In this document: in pieces, positions 1-8,479 of the stretch | How positions within the stretch are numbered: the first letter of the stretch is position 1 | How the letters are laid out: every line of letters begins with the position of its first letter | Assembly (NCBI RefSeq): GCF_003149745.1 | Contig: NZ_QGEG01000002.1 | Span: 744,001-808,000 of the forward strand | DNA from: Flagellimonas aquimarina | GTDB taxonomy: Bacteria > Bacteroidota > Bacteroidia > Flavobacteriales > Flavobacteriaceae | DNA length: 64,000 bases | Reading direction: 5' to 3' | Translations under genes and position numbers: made by a program | Notes under the pieces: generated by a model | Database searches by the model: none | Told to the model about the DNA's origin: nothing | Seen by the model: only the letters and a program-made list of their open reading frames with translations

Positions 1-1
1 A

Positions 2-766
2 TTTTTTAAATATCAAGGAACGGGAAATGATTTTGTGGTCATTGACAACAGACTGGAACTTTTCCCCAAAAACGATACCAAATTGATTGCCAAACTATGT
101 GACCGGAAATTCGGTGTAGGTGCAGATGGCCTTATTCTGCTTGAGGATGATGCAGAATCTGATTTTAGAATGGTGTATTTTAATGCAGATGGTGGGGAAA
201 GTAGCATGTGCGGTAACGGTGGTAGATGTTTAGTGGCGTTTGCAAATTATTTGGGTGTCATTGATAAGGAGACCACATTTAATGCAATTGATGGATTGCA
301 TTATGCTACAATAGAGGATGATATAGTAAATCTTAAGATGCTAAATGTCAGTGAAATAAGAGAAAAACTTATGTATGTTTTTTTGGATACAGGTTCTCCA
401 CATCATGTTCAACTGGTTGAAAACTTGAAAGATTTAAATGTAAAATCTGAGGGTGAGAAATTACGCTATGGCCTTTATGGAGAATCTGGCAGTAACATTA
501 ACTTTGTAAGACAATCGGACAAGGACTCTTTTGATGTAAGAACTTATGAGCGAGGGGTGGAAGATGAGACATTGTCTTGTGGAACAGGAGTTACGGCTGT
601 TGCCCTGGCAATGCATAAACAAGGAAAAACAGCATCCAACAGGGTGAGCATCAATACCCAAGGTGGTGTTTTGACCGTCGAATTTTTGCAGCAAAATGGA
701 GGGTACACCGATATTTTTTTAAAGGGACCAGCCAAGCAGGTTTATAAAGGAGAGATTGAATGTTAA
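2..766 (+). CDS. dapF: Diaminopimelate epimerase (5' end outside window)
   Basis: Converts LL- to meso-diaminopimelate, the last step before lysine and the cross-linking residue of peptidoglycan; cytoplasmic. The reading frame is open from the first bases and reads the family N-terminus KYQGTGNDFVVIDN, so the gene starts a few codons before the window. Both catalytic cysteines are present: one in MCGNGGRC (near nt 210) and one in LSCGTG (near nt 580). Its TAA overlaps the next gene's ATG (ATGTTAA, 760-766), which suggests translational coupling. Family assignment is secure; only the start is missing. dapA of the same pathway lies 19 kb away, so the lysine genes are not clustered. Confidence 0.96.
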   Translation, partial: FFKYQGTGNDFVVIDNRLELFPKNDTKLIAKLCDRKFGVGADGLILLEDDAESDFRMVYFNADGGESSMCGNGGRCLVAFANYLGVIDKETTFNAIDGLHYATIEDDIVNLKMLNVSEIREKLMYVFLDTGSPHHVQLVENLKDLNVKSEGEKLRYGLYGESGSNINFVRQSDKDSFDVRTYERGVEDETLSCGTGVTAVALAMHKQGKTASNRVSINTQGGVLTVEFLQQNGGYTDIFLKGPAKQVYKGEIEC

Positions 767-1293
767 GCTTAAAAGGAGAGCAAATTTATCTAAGGGCTTT
801 AGAACCAAAAGACTTGGATTTTCTTTACCAGCTGGAAAATGATACCGCCATATGGGAAATCAGTGGTACCATAAAACCTTATTCAAAAAAAGTATTGCAG
901 CTCTATTTGGAAAATTCTCATAGAGATATATATGACGTAAAGCAGTTACGGCTATGCATATGCAACAAGGATGATCACTGCATTGGTTTAATTGATTTGT
1001 TTGATTTTGATCCAAAGAACAGAAGGGCGGGCATTGGTGTTGTAATTGCCAATACTGAAAATAGAAATAAAGGTTTGGGTGCAGAAGCTATATCCCTTCT
1101 TTGCAATTACGCTTTTACAACACTGGACCTTCATCAGTTGTACGCTAATATACTTGAGGGAAACGATGCAAGTATACATCTATTTGAAAAACTGGGCTTT
1201 AGTAAAATAGGAGTAAAAAAAGAATGGATCAGAACCAATAGCGGTTTTAAAAATGAGATAATTTTTCAAAAAATAAATTCCAATGTATCTTAA
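760..1293 (+). CDS. GNAT family N-acetyltransferase (RimJ/RimL type)
   Basis: A 177-residue single-domain GNAT protein. The N-terminus (LKGEQIYLRALEPKDLDFLY) resembles RimJ/RimL and spermidine acetyltransferases, and the acetyl-CoA pyrophosphate loop is RNKGLG at about residues 102-107, followed by a long helix. It probably transfers an acetyl group to a protein N-terminus or a small amine, but the substrate cannot be read from the sequence. It overlaps dapF by 7 bases and mltG by 11 bases, so the three genes are probably one transcription unit. The wall-related neighbours do not prove a wall-related substrate. Confidence 0.85.
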   Translation: MLSLKGEQIYLRALEPKDLDFLYQLENDTAIWEISGTIKPYSKKVLQLYLENSHRDIYDVKQLRLCICNKDDHCIGLIDLFDFDPKNRRAGIGVVIANTENRNKGLGAEAISLLCNYAFTTLDLHQLYANILEGNDASIHLFEKLGFSKIGVKKEWIRTNSGFKNEIIFQKINSNVS

Positions 1294-2326
1294 AAAAGTA
1301 CTTTGGGCAGCTGCCCTTCTTGGTCTTTTGATTTGTGGCTTTATGGCCTATCAGATTTACAGCGCCATTTTTAGTCCAAACACTCAATTTAATAATGACG
1401 AAGCATTTGTCTATGTACGCTCAGATGCTACTTTTTCAGAGGTAAAAACGAATCTAGCCCCTCTGCTCAAGGATTTGGGAACATTTGAATCTGTTGCAGA
1501 ACGTAAGGGATATGTTAATAATGTCAAAGGTGGCAAATTCTCCATCCGAAAAGGGATGAATAACAATGAGATCATAAATTCCCTTCGCAGCAATAATATT
1601 CCCGTTAAGGTATCATTCAATAATCAAGAATCTTTAACTGCATTGGCAGGCAGGATATCTGAACAGATTGAAGCGGACAGCCTTTCACTTTTACAGGCTT
1701 TTAATGACGCCGAATTTCTTAGCGATTCCAAATTTGATGATGACTCAAAATTGGGAATGTATATTCCAAATACCTATGAGTTCTTTTGGAACACCAGCGC
1801 ACAAAACTTTAGGGATAGAATGTTGAAGGAATACCAGCGGTTCTGGAACGATGGTCGATTAGAAAAAGCTAAGAACCTTAATCTTTCACCTTCTCAAGTC
1901 ACTTCCTTGGCGGCTATTGTCCAAAAAGAGACCGTAAAAGCTGAAGAACGGCCTAGGGTGGCGGGTGTTTACCTAAATAGAATAAAAAAAGGGATATTAT
2001 TGCAGGCAGACCCCACTGTGATCTTTGCCATTAAGAAAGAAACCGGCAATTACGACACTATTATTAAAAGAGTATTGTATCGAGATTTGGAAATGGATTC
2101 CCCTTATAATACCTATAAGTACAGTGGAATTCCTCCCGGCCCTATTACCATGCCGGATATTTCCTCGGTGGAAGCCGTTTTAAATTTTGAAAAACATGAT
2201 TACCTGTATTTTGTAGCGGATGTTTCAAACTTTGGCTATCATATGTTTGCCAAATCATTGGCACAACATAACCGAAATAAGGCACAATATATCCGATGGC
2301 TCAATGCCCAAAAAATCCGTAGATAA
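1283..2326 (+). CDS. mltG: Endolytic murein transglycosylase MltG (YceG-like)
   Basis: MltG cuts nascent glycan strands at the inner membrane and so sets their length. The protein has 347 residues, the usual family size. It begins with one membrane helix (about residues 5-27), then a LysM-like region and the YceG catalytic domain. The catalytic glutamate is Glu216 in AAIVQKET, and the substrate-site motifs QADPTV (about 241-246) and YSGIPPGPI are intact. The start overlaps the acetyltransferase stop by 11 bases. With dapF upstream and another lysozyme-fold protein downstream, this end of the window is concerned with cell-wall precursors and remodelling. Confidence 0.95.
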   Translation: MYLKKVLWAAALLGLLICGFMAYQIYSAIFSPNTQFNNDEAFVYVRSDATFSEVKTNLAPLLKDLGTFESVAERKGYVNNVKGGKFSIRKGMNNNEIINSLRSNNIPVKVSFNNQESLTALAGRISEQIEADSLSLLQAFNDAEFLSDSKFDDDSKLGMYIPNTYEFFWNTSAQNFRDRMLKEYQRFWNDGRLEKAKNLNLSPSQVTSLAAIVQKETVKAEERPRVAGVYLNRIKKGILLQADPTVIFAIKKETGNYDTIIKRVLYRDLEMDSPYNTYKYSGIPPGPITMPDISSVEAVLNFEKHDYLYFVADVSNFGYHMFAKSLAQHNRNKAQYIRWLNAQKIRR

Positions 2327-2422
2327 TACTCCTTGTCGTTTATTTTCAGCGCTTTAACGTAATTTAGGCGTCATTTAAGAAAAACTTAAGAGCTTTATAA
2401 GTGTTAAGATAAAGTCTCCCCC

Positions 2423-2430
2423 TATATTTG
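2423..2430 (+). promoter_or_regulatory. Putative -7 promoter element TATATTTG
   Basis: TATATTTG matches the Bacteroidota sigma-A -7 consensus TANNTTTG in the 159-base gap before the gene at 2486. No good TTG -33 element sits 17-23 bases upstream. It would give a leader of about 50 bases. Confidence 0.4.
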
Positions 2431-2485
2431 CCGATCAAATTTAATTTCACTGCTTTAGAGCATTGAAATCTTAAATATGTGAGTT

Positions 2486-3130
2486 ATGAAAAGATGGATA
2501 GGTTTTATTTTGCATCTTGCCATGATTGTAATTTTGACAAGCTTTGGCACATACACTGTAACTAAAAAGCTGGACTACAAAGTTCCAGATTCGTTGAAAG
2601 TAAAAACGAGTTTTGAACCTTTCGTTCTTCAAGAATCATTTGATACTTTGGATGGAACTTTGATTACCCCTCCCTTTTTAGGAAATGCTTACAATGGTTT
2701 TAAAGAGGCCTTGGCCTTTAAAGAATCACAGGGAAGGTATGGCGTTGTTAACACTTTTGGATACCTTGGAAAATACCAATTTGGATTGGGCACCTTAAAC
2801 TTGATGGGAGTCTATGACTCTATGGAATTTCTAAATGACCCGGCACTTCAAGAGAAAACATTTGAAACCAATATAGCACGTAACAAATGGATTTTAAGAA
2901 GAGACATCAAGCGTTTTAATGGAAAGCGCATTAGAGGGGTTCAAATTACAGAGTCTGGGATTTTGGCAGCGGCACATTTGGCAGGAGCAGGAAATGTAAA
3001 AAAATATTTACGTTCTTATGGAAAGAATGATGTAGCAGATGCATATGGTACCAGTATCTCTTATTACATTAAGAGGTTTGCGGGATACGATATTTCCCGA
3101 ATTGAACAAAAGAGAAACGCGAAAGTGTAA
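2486..3130 (+). CDS. Membrane-anchored lysozyme-fold peptidoglycan hydrolase, putative
   Basis: A 214-residue protein with an N-terminal membrane helix or uncleaved signal (about residues 5-25) and a periplasmic domain. The segment ALAFKESQGRYGVVNTFGY (about 75-93) followed by LGKYQFG (94-100) looks like the start of a lytic transglycosylase/lysozyme fold: a glutamate (Glu80) followed by a serine and then a GxxGxYQxG motif. I infer glycan-strand cleavage; the exact family is uncertain and activity is untested. The gene has its own candidate promoter and is followed at once by a strong terminator, so it is probably transcribed alone. Confidence 0.65.
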   Translation: MKRWIGFILHLAMIVILTSFGTYTVTKKLDYKVPDSLKVKTSFEPFVLQESFDTLDGTLITPPFLGNAYNGFKEALAFKESQGRYGVVNTFGYLGKYQFGLGTLNLMGVYDSMEFLNDPALQEKTFETNIARNKWILRRDIKRFNGKRIRGVQITESGILAAAHLAGAGNVKKYLRSYGKNDVADAYGTSISYYIKRFAGYDISRIEQKRNAKV

Positions 3131-3151
3131 ATATTCTTTATAGATACAATT

Positions 3152-3181
3152 AAAAACCAGAACTTGATTCTGGTTTTTTTA
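3152..3181. terminator. Bidirectional intrinsic terminator
   Basis: An 11-bp stem (AAAAACCAGAA with TTCTGGTTTTT, loop CTTGA) is flanked by an A run on one side and a T run on the other. It lies between convergent genes and can end transcription from both strands. Confidence 0.85.
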
Positions 3182-3907
3182 TGCCTGAATGATAAATATA
3201 GTGGGCCGTTTGTTTAGGTCAACCGTAATTTCGCCCCATTCGTGTACAGTTTTGGTTTGTATGAATTCTGTTGGTAGGGTAATATCACTGGCAATACAAA
3301 GTTTGGTGCTTTTATGAAGAACTCTTTTCAGTTCTAACAAAAGTTTGTCATTTCTATATGGGGTTTCCATGAATATTTGTGACTGCTCTTTTTCTCTTGA
3401 AAGCCGTTCTAGGTTTTTAATCATGGCCTTGCGCTCCGAAGTATCTATGGGTAAATAACCATTAAAAGCAAAGTTCTGTCCATTCATGCCACTGGACATC
3501 ATTGCCATAAGAATAGAAGAAGGCCCTACCAGAGGAACAACTTGTATCCTTTTCTCATGGGCAGCCTTAATTACATCTGCGCCAGGGTCTGCAATACCTG
3601 GGCATCCCGCTTCAGACAAGACCCCTACATTAAACCCATGAATACAAGGGTCTAAATAAGTTGGTATTATTGCCGGGTCGGTAAATTTGTTCAAGGTTTC
3701 AATATGTAAACTCGGCTGAGCTTTACTGGGACTGATTTTTTTAATGAAATGACGGGCTGTCTTTTCATTTTCCACAATATAGTGGTCTGTGTTTTCAATT
3801 GTCCTTTTAATTGAAATAGGAAGCACTTCTAAAGGTGCATTGTCTCCTAATGTGGTAGGAATCAAGTAAACTTTACCCAAAACAAGACCTGGTTTTACCT
3901 CTTCCAT
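3179..3907 (-). CDS. RsmI-like SAM-dependent methyltransferase (tetrapyrrole methylase fold)
   Basis: A 242-residue protein of the tetrapyrrole-methylase superfamily. VLSEAGCPGIADPG (about residues 96-109) corresponds to the RsmI motif SDAGTPGISDPG, and LVGPSSILMAM is the second SAM-binding loop. RsmI methylates the 2'-OH of C1402 in 16S rRNA. Bacteroidota often carry both a true RsmI and a divergent relative that starts like this one (GKVYLIPTTLGD), so I call it RsmI-like rather than RsmI. It lies 4 bases downstream of the tyrosine-phosphatase gene and ends at the shared terminator. Confidence 0.8.
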   Translation of the reverse strand: MEEVKPGLVLGKVYLIPTTLGDNAPLEVLPISIKRTIENTDHYIVENEKTARHFIKKISPSKAQPSLHIETLNKFTDPAIIPTYLDPCIHGFNVGVLSEAGCPGIADPGADVIKAAHEKRIQVVPLVGPSSILMAMMSSGMNGQNFAFNGYLPIDTSERKAMIKNLERLSREKEQSQIFMETPYRNDKLLLELKRVLHKSTKLCIASDITLPTEFIQTKTVHEWGEITVDLNKRPTIFIIQA

Positions 3908-3911
3908 TTAG

Positions 3912-4364
3912 TTAATTTAATTTTTTCGCAATTGCTTCGCAAGCTCTGTTGATCATATGGTATACCTCTTCAAAACCATCAGCTCCCCCATAATAGGGGT
4001 CTGGTACTTCATTGAACCCTAAATCTACTTCATCAAGCAACAATCTAACTTTTTTTTCATCCTTTTCACTACTTGCCAGATTTAGAATGTTTGTAAAATT
4101 ATTCTTATCCATTGCATAAATCCAATCAAATTCTATGAAATCGTTTTTGGAAAACTGCCTACACTTTTGAGAACTAATATCAATTCCATGCTTTTGTGCT
4201 ACAGCGATAGACCTTTTATCTGGCTGGTGTCCAACATGGTATCCTGCCGTTCCAGAGGAGTCCACAAATATGGAATTAGAGTCCACTTTTGATTTTAATA
4301 TGCCTTCTGCCAAAGGTGATCTGCAGATGTTTCCTAAGCAGACCATTAAAACTTTGGTTTTCAT
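3912..4364 (-). CDS. Low-molecular-weight protein-tyrosine phosphatase
   Basis: A 150-residue cytoplasmic phosphatase. The catalytic P-loop CLGNICRS (Cys9 to Arg15, CX5R) is intact, and the general-acid aspartate is Asp122 in PDPYYGG. Members remove phosphate from phosphotyrosine in proteins and sometimes act on arginine phosphate or small molecules; the partner is not visible here. No exopolysaccharide tyrosine-kinase gene lies nearby, so a role as the capsule-linked Wzb type is not supported. It sits 13 bases after dnaA and 4 bases before the RsmI-like gene, and the three are probably co-transcribed. Confidence 0.92.
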   Translation of the reverse strand: MKTKVLMVCLGNICRSPLAEGILKSKVDSNSIFVDSSGTAGYHVGHQPDKRSIAVAQKHGIDISSQKCRQFSKNDFIEFDWIYAMDKNNFTNILNLASSEKDEKKVRLLLDEVDLGFNEVPDPYYGGADGFEEVYHMINRACEAIAKKLN

Positions 4365-4377
4365 GAAGCTAAAAAGA

Positions 4378-5802
4378 TTAAGAGAATTTTTTGCTTAGGT
4401 CCTCAATGTATTTCCTGAACTGTTTATCGGTTTCGGCTAGGTTATCTACTGTTTTACAAGCATGTAGAACAGTGGCGTGATCTCGTTTTCCTATCTGAGA
4501 ACCAATACTGGCAAGTGAAGCCTTTGTGAATTTTTTTGCAAAAAACATAGCCAATTGTCTGGCCTGAACAATGTGGCGTTTTCTGGTTTTTGATTGCAAT
4601 GTGGCAACATCCATTTCAAAATAGTCCGAAACCACTTTTTGAATATAATCAATGGAGACTTCTCTTTTTGTGTTTTTCACAAACTTCTCTACCACCTGTT
4701 GTGCTAGCTCCAAAGTAATCTCACGTTTATTAAAAGAGGATTGGGCAATTAAGGAAATGACCGCCCCTTCCAGCTCCCTTATATTTGTTTTTATATTCTT
4801 TGCAACATGATCAATGATTTCTTCTGGCATTTCTACCCCATCACGGTACAATTTGTTCTTTAATATGGATATCCTAGTTTCAAAGTCAGGACTTTGAAGT
4901 TCTGCGGAAAGTCCCCATTTAAAACGTGACAATAGTCGTTGTTCAATATCCTGCATATCTACAGGTGCCTTATCTGATGTAAGGATAACCTGTTTTCCGT
5001 TTTGATGCAAGTGATTGAATATATGGAAGAAAACATCTTGAGTTCCAGATTTACCGGACAAGAATTGCACATCGTCGATTATGAGAACATCTATAAGTTG
5101 ATAAAAATGGATAAAATCGTTCCTGGTGTTCTTTTTTACAGATTCAATATACTGTTGAGTAAACTTTTCTGCAGAAATATAGAGTACCGTTTTTTCTGGA
5201 TACTTGTCTTTTATTTCAACTCCAATGGCATGTGCCAAGTGTGTTTTGCCTAAACCAACACCTCCAAAAACCAATAATGGATTAAAAGATGTGCCACCTG
5301 GTTTATTGGCAACTGCCATACCTGCAGACCTTGCAAGCCTATTGGAATCACCCTCTAGAAAATTCTCGAAATTATAATTTGGGTTTAACTGGGACTCTAT
5401 TTTAATATTTCGAATACCAGGAATCACAAATGGATTCTTTAGTTCTGGACTTTTTGATGTAATTGGGACATCAAGTTCTTGAGGACCAACGGCGGTACGA
5501 TTAGAACTTGGAATCTGTTCTGTGAACGGTTCCTTATTACCGTACTTATTTTCCATTTTAATGATGTAAATAAGTTTTGCGTTGCTTCCCAACTCTTTGG
5601 TAAGGGCTACTTTTAAAAGTTTAACATAATGTTCCTCTAACCATTCATAAAAGAATTTACTGGGAACTTGTACGCTCAGCGCTTTGTCTGTTAACTTGAT
5701 AGGCTTGATAGGTTCAAACCAGGTTTTGAATGCCTGCGGTTGGATATTATCCTTGATAAAAGCCAAACAGTTGTTCCATACGGAATTTGCAGTAACACTC
5801 AT
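4378..5802 (-). CDS. dnaA: Chromosomal replication initiator protein DnaA
   Basis: DnaA binds DnaA boxes and opens the origin. All four domains are visible in 474 residues: the N-terminal interaction domain (about 1-80), a variable linker (about 90-130), the AAA+ ATPase with Walker A GGVGLGKTH (180-188) and Walker B LIIDDVQF (240-247), and a C-terminal DNA-binding domain with the signature GKRDHATVLHACKTV (about 438-452). Length is typical. The 205-base upstream gap (5803-6007) has no cluster of DnaA boxes, so I do not place oriC here. Confidence 0.98.
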   Translation of the reverse strand: MSVTANSVWNNCLAFIKDNIQPQAFKTWFEPIKPIKLTDKALSVQVPSKFFYEWLEEHYVKLLKVALTKELGSNAKLIYIIKMENKYGNKEPFTEQIPSSNRTAVGPQELDVPITSKSPELKNPFVIPGIRNIKIESQLNPNYNFENFLEGDSNRLARSAGMAVANKPGGTSFNPLLVFGGVGLGKTHLAHAIGVEIKDKYPEKTVLYISAEKFTQQYIESVKKNTRNDFIHFYQLIDVLIIDDVQFLSGKSGTQDVFFHIFNHLHQNGKQVILTSDKAPVDMQDIEQRLLSRFKWGLSAELQSPDFETRISILKNKLYRDGVEMPEEIIDHVAKNIKTNIRELEGAVISLIAQSSFNKREITLELAQQVVEKFVKNTKREVSIDYIQKVVSDYFEMDVATLQSKTRKRHIVQARQLAMFFAKKFTKASLASIGSQIGKRDHATVLHACKTVDNLAETDKQFRKYIEDLSKKFS

Positions 5803-6007
5803 AAAAGTTTTTTCCTTAGTTTTTGTTGGTTAGCTTTAAAGCTTTAGATTAAACACCTAAGGGGAATTAGATGCTTATTGGATGCGACAAATATGTGAAC
5901 AAATCTTTGAAAAAAAAAATGATTTAGTGGTTGAATATTCTGTTTTTTTTTCGCATGTTTCCTTATTGTTAACCAAGCCTCTAAATATATAATTTTTCAG
6001 TTAATAT

Positions 6008-6406
6008 ATGAGATTAAATTCATTTTCTTTTAGGGTCCGTTATGGAGAAACCGACCAAATGGGTGTTGTGTACCACGGCAACTATGCACAATACCTAGAA
6101 ATGGGCAGGGTAGAGTGGTTAAGAGCTTTGGGAGTAACTTATAGGAGCATGGAGGAAAATGGAATCATACTACCTGTAATTTCCCTACAAATAGACTATA
6201 AAAAATCTGCCCTTTACGATGATTTGATTACTGTAGAAACCATTATTAAAAAAGCTCCATTGGTAAAGATTGAATTCGACTATAAAATCTATAATGAAAC
6301 TAGGGAATTACTGGCTGAAGCAAATACTGTCCTTGCTTTTATAGATAAGAAAACCAATAGGCCTATAAAATGTCCAGATTACATTCTGGATAAATTGGAT
6401 TTTTAA
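6008..6406 (+). CDS. Acyl-CoA thioesterase, YbgC-like hotdog fold
   Basis: A 132-residue 4HBT/YbgC-type thioesterase hydrolysing small acyl-CoA or acyl-ACP thioesters. The active-site segment YGETDQMGVVYHGNYAQYL contains the catalytic aspartate (Asp16) and the following His23, and the start MRLNSFSFRVRYGETD is at the usual distance. In proteobacteria YbgC sits next to tol-pal; that context is absent. Its stop shares the tetranucleotide TTAA with the stop of the convergent YigZ gene, leaving no room for a terminator between them. Confidence 0.9.
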   Translation: MRLNSFSFRVRYGETDQMGVVYHGNYAQYLEMGRVEWLRALGVTYRSMEENGIILPVISLQIDYKKSALYDDLITVETIIKKAPLVKIEFDYKIYNETRELLAEANTVLAFIDKKTNRPIKCPDYILDKLDF

Positions 6407-7014
6407 TCTCTTGATTGAACCATGACGTTTTGCATTTCATCGAACATTTGCTTGGTTTGAACTTCTTGACTCTTCCTTACCGAAATAAGAAGTGAACATC
6501 TCAGGTCCATTTTTTGCGAAAGAATGACAATCCCTTTTTGCTTAATAGAGCGCATTACCTTGTCCATTTCTGAATAATCAAAATCCAATTGAAAATTTGA
6601 ATCTATTGTTTTTTCAATGATGACCGCATGCTCTAATGCCATTTGGGCAGAGGAGCGGTAAGCTTGAATAAGTCCGCCCACACCAAGTTTTGTTCCTCCA
6701 AATACTCTGGCAACGGCAACCAGAACATTGGTAACTCCAAAAGATTGAATCTGCCCATAGATGGGCATTCCTGCTGAGTTGTTGGGTTCACCATCATCAT
6801 TTGCCCTATAGGTATGTGTCTTTTCTCCCAATTGCCATGCAAAGCATACGTGACCGGCGGCATGGTGTTTCTTGCGCAACGATTCTATGATTGGCTTAAC
6901 GTCTTCTTCCGAAGAAATTGGGAAAGCATAGCCAAAAAATTTACTTTTCCTATCCTTAAATAGAATTCCAGCAGAAGGTTCTTCTAAAGTCTTATAAATG
7001 TCTTCTTCTTTCAT
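6403..7014 (-). CDS. YigZ/IMPACT family protein
   Basis: A 203-residue YigZ-family protein. The conserved core is clear: AGHVCFAWQLG, then the acidic loop RANDDGEPNNSAGMPI (GEPSGTAG in relatives), then VFGGTKLGVGGLIQAY, with a ferredoxin-like C-terminal domain. YigZ is related to the eukaryotic translation regulator IMPACT; its bacterial role is unsettled. The start overlaps the transporter stop as TAATG, the third such junction in a ribD-HAD-EamA-YigZ operon. Confidence 0.9.
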   Translation of the reverse strand: MKEEDIYKTLEEPSAGILFKDRKSKFFGYAFPISSEEDVKPIIESLRKKHHAAGHVCFAWQLGEKTHTYRANDDGEPNNSAGMPIYGQIQSFGVTNVLVAVARVFGGTKLGVGGLIQAYRSSAQMALEHAVIIEKTIDSNFQLDFDYSEMDKVMRSIKQKGIVILSQKMDLRCSLLISVRKSQEVQTKQMFDEMQNVMVQSRD

Positions 7015-7877
7015 TAGAACAAGGCTACTAGCATAATACTAACTATGGCCAAGACTATGCCGCCACAGTTTTTTAAACTTAGTTTCTCCTTGAAGATAAT
7101 TATTCCGAGAAGGGTGGAGAGCATTACAATGGCTACATTGTTTAGTGTAAAAATGGCTGCACTATCAAAACCTTTGTTTTGAAGTGCTCTAATAAGAAAG
7201 AAAATAGAGAAATAATTGGGGACACCGAGCACAATACCGCCTGCAATATTTCTAAAATTCACTTTCGCAGGGTTTTTCATAGCCTTTATACCAATAAAAA
7301 CAAATCCAGTAAGTGCTGCAAAACCAAAAACCATAGATGAAAAAATAGCAACTTCTTCAGGGTCTAAATGATTTTCTTGAAAATACTTCATGCAGATATC
7401 AATGATACCCGAGCCTAAAAAAACAAGTAATGGAAGTAACAAGGCCTTCTTGGATAGTACAATTGATTTTTCTTTCATTGAAGCAAAATAAACCGCAGCT
7501 AAAGCCAGTAGAATTCCAATTATTTGAAAAACGGACAAGGCCTCCTTGTAAAACATAACTCCGAAGACCACAGGCATAACCAATGACATCTTTGTTGCCA
7601 CTGAAGCTACGGCAACACCCGCAACCTGAGATGCTCTGGCCATAAGATTGAAAACTATGATAAAAAAAACTCCAAGAGCCAGTGTGCCTAAAAACCATGA
7701 CTTGTTTACAATTTCATTAAAGTTCACATCACCGTCATACAAAACAAGACCTACTAAAAAGGCAACAACGTAGTTGGTAATGATAGCATAAAGTGTTTGA
7801 ATTTTATAGGTGCTGAACAATTTAAAAATGACAAAAATTAAACTGGAGCAAAGAACACTAAGTGCAAGGTTCAACAT
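7014..7877 (-). CDS. EamA/DMT-superfamily transporter
   Basis: A 287-residue integral membrane protein with about ten predicted helices in two EamA repeats, typical of the drug/metabolite transporter superfamily (for example AGVAVASVATKMSLVMPVVF in the first repeat). Substrate is unknown; its place behind ribD would fit a riboflavin-related or general metabolite, but that is only inference. I choose the ATG at 7877 because it overlaps the HAD stop as TAATG and puts the first helix at the N-terminus. A longer form starting at 7931 would add 18 hydrophilic residues inside the HAD gene. Confidence 0.85.
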   Translation of the reverse strand: MLNLALSVLCSSLIFVIFKLFSTYKIQTLYAIITNYVVAFLVGLVLYDGDVNFNEIVNKSWFLGTLALGVFFIIVFNLMARASQVAGVAVASVATKMSLVMPVVFGVMFYKEALSVFQIIGILLALAAVYFASMKEKSIVLSKKALLLPLLVFLGSGIIDICMKYFQENHLDPEEVAIFSSMVFGFAALTGFVFIGIKAMKNPAKVNFRNIAGGIVLGVPNYFSIFFLIRALQNKGFDSAAIFTLNNVAIVMLSTLLGIIIFKEKLSLKNCGGIVLAIVSIMLVALF

Positions 7878-8479
7878 TATAAATAAGATTTTAATTGGGT
7901 AATATCTTCCTTGCCCACTTGAAGATTCCATGTATTGATGCCAAGAAGGGCCGCTGCTTCTGTATTTTCTGCAGTATCATCCACAAATATGGTTTCCGAA
8001 GCGTTTAGTTTGTTTTCAGCCAGAACAAACTCAAAGATTTCCATATCTGGTTTTCGCATTCTCATTTCATAGGATAGATAAAATACTTCAAAAGCATTCT
8101 TAAACCTATTGAACTTTTTGGTTCCCATTTGCTGTTTCACATATTCAATATGTATCTCATTGGTATTGCTTAAAAGAAAAAGGCGGTACTGATTTTCTTG
8201 CGCCAATGCTTCAATAAATTCTAATCTTCTATCTGGAAAATCCAATAATATTGCGTTCCATGCGGACACTAAATCTACCTTAGCCGCTGTTGGGAAATAG
8301 CCAGAGACCTCTTCTAGGAATTTGGATGAACTTAGTAGGCCCTTTTCATAATCCTTGAACAGAGTGTCCAAAGCTGGAGTTAGGTCTTTAAAACCAAATT
8401 TTTCCATGGCTTTGGGTGTAGCAGATTTGTCTAGATCAATGAAAATATCGCCAAAGTCCAGAATAATGTTTTTAATCAT
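7877..8479 (-). CDS. HAD-superfamily phosphatase (YihX-like)
   Basis: A 200-residue HAD hydrolase. Motif I is ILDFGDIFIDLD with nucleophile Asp8; the second position is glycine, as in the sugar-phosphatase YihX group (DLGN). Motif II is LLSNTNE, motif III the lysine in RKPDMEIFE, and motif IV FVDDTAEN. It probably dephosphorylates a small metabolite. Because riboflavin synthesis needs a HAD phosphatase after the RibD step, and this gene overlaps ribD by 8 bases, removal of phosphate from the pyrimidinedione intermediate is an attractive but unproven role. The ATG at 8479 is chosen over a TTG at 8485. Confidence 0.85.
   Translation of the reverse strand: MIKNIILDFGDIFIDLDKSATPKAMEKFGFKDLTPALDTLFKDYEKGLLSSSKFLEEVSGYFPTAAKVDLVSAWNAILLDFPDRRLEFIEALAQENQYRLFLLSNTNEIHIEYVKQQMGTKKFNRFKNAFEVFYLSYEMRMRKPDMEIFEFVLAENKLNASETIFVDDTAENTEAAALLGINTWNLQVGKEDITQLKSYL

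Noticed and set aside
5803-6007. Possible replication origin next to dnaA
   Set aside because: Only one loose match to a DnaA box (TGTGAACAA) is present and there is no repeat cluster; many Bacteroidota have oriC away from dnaA.
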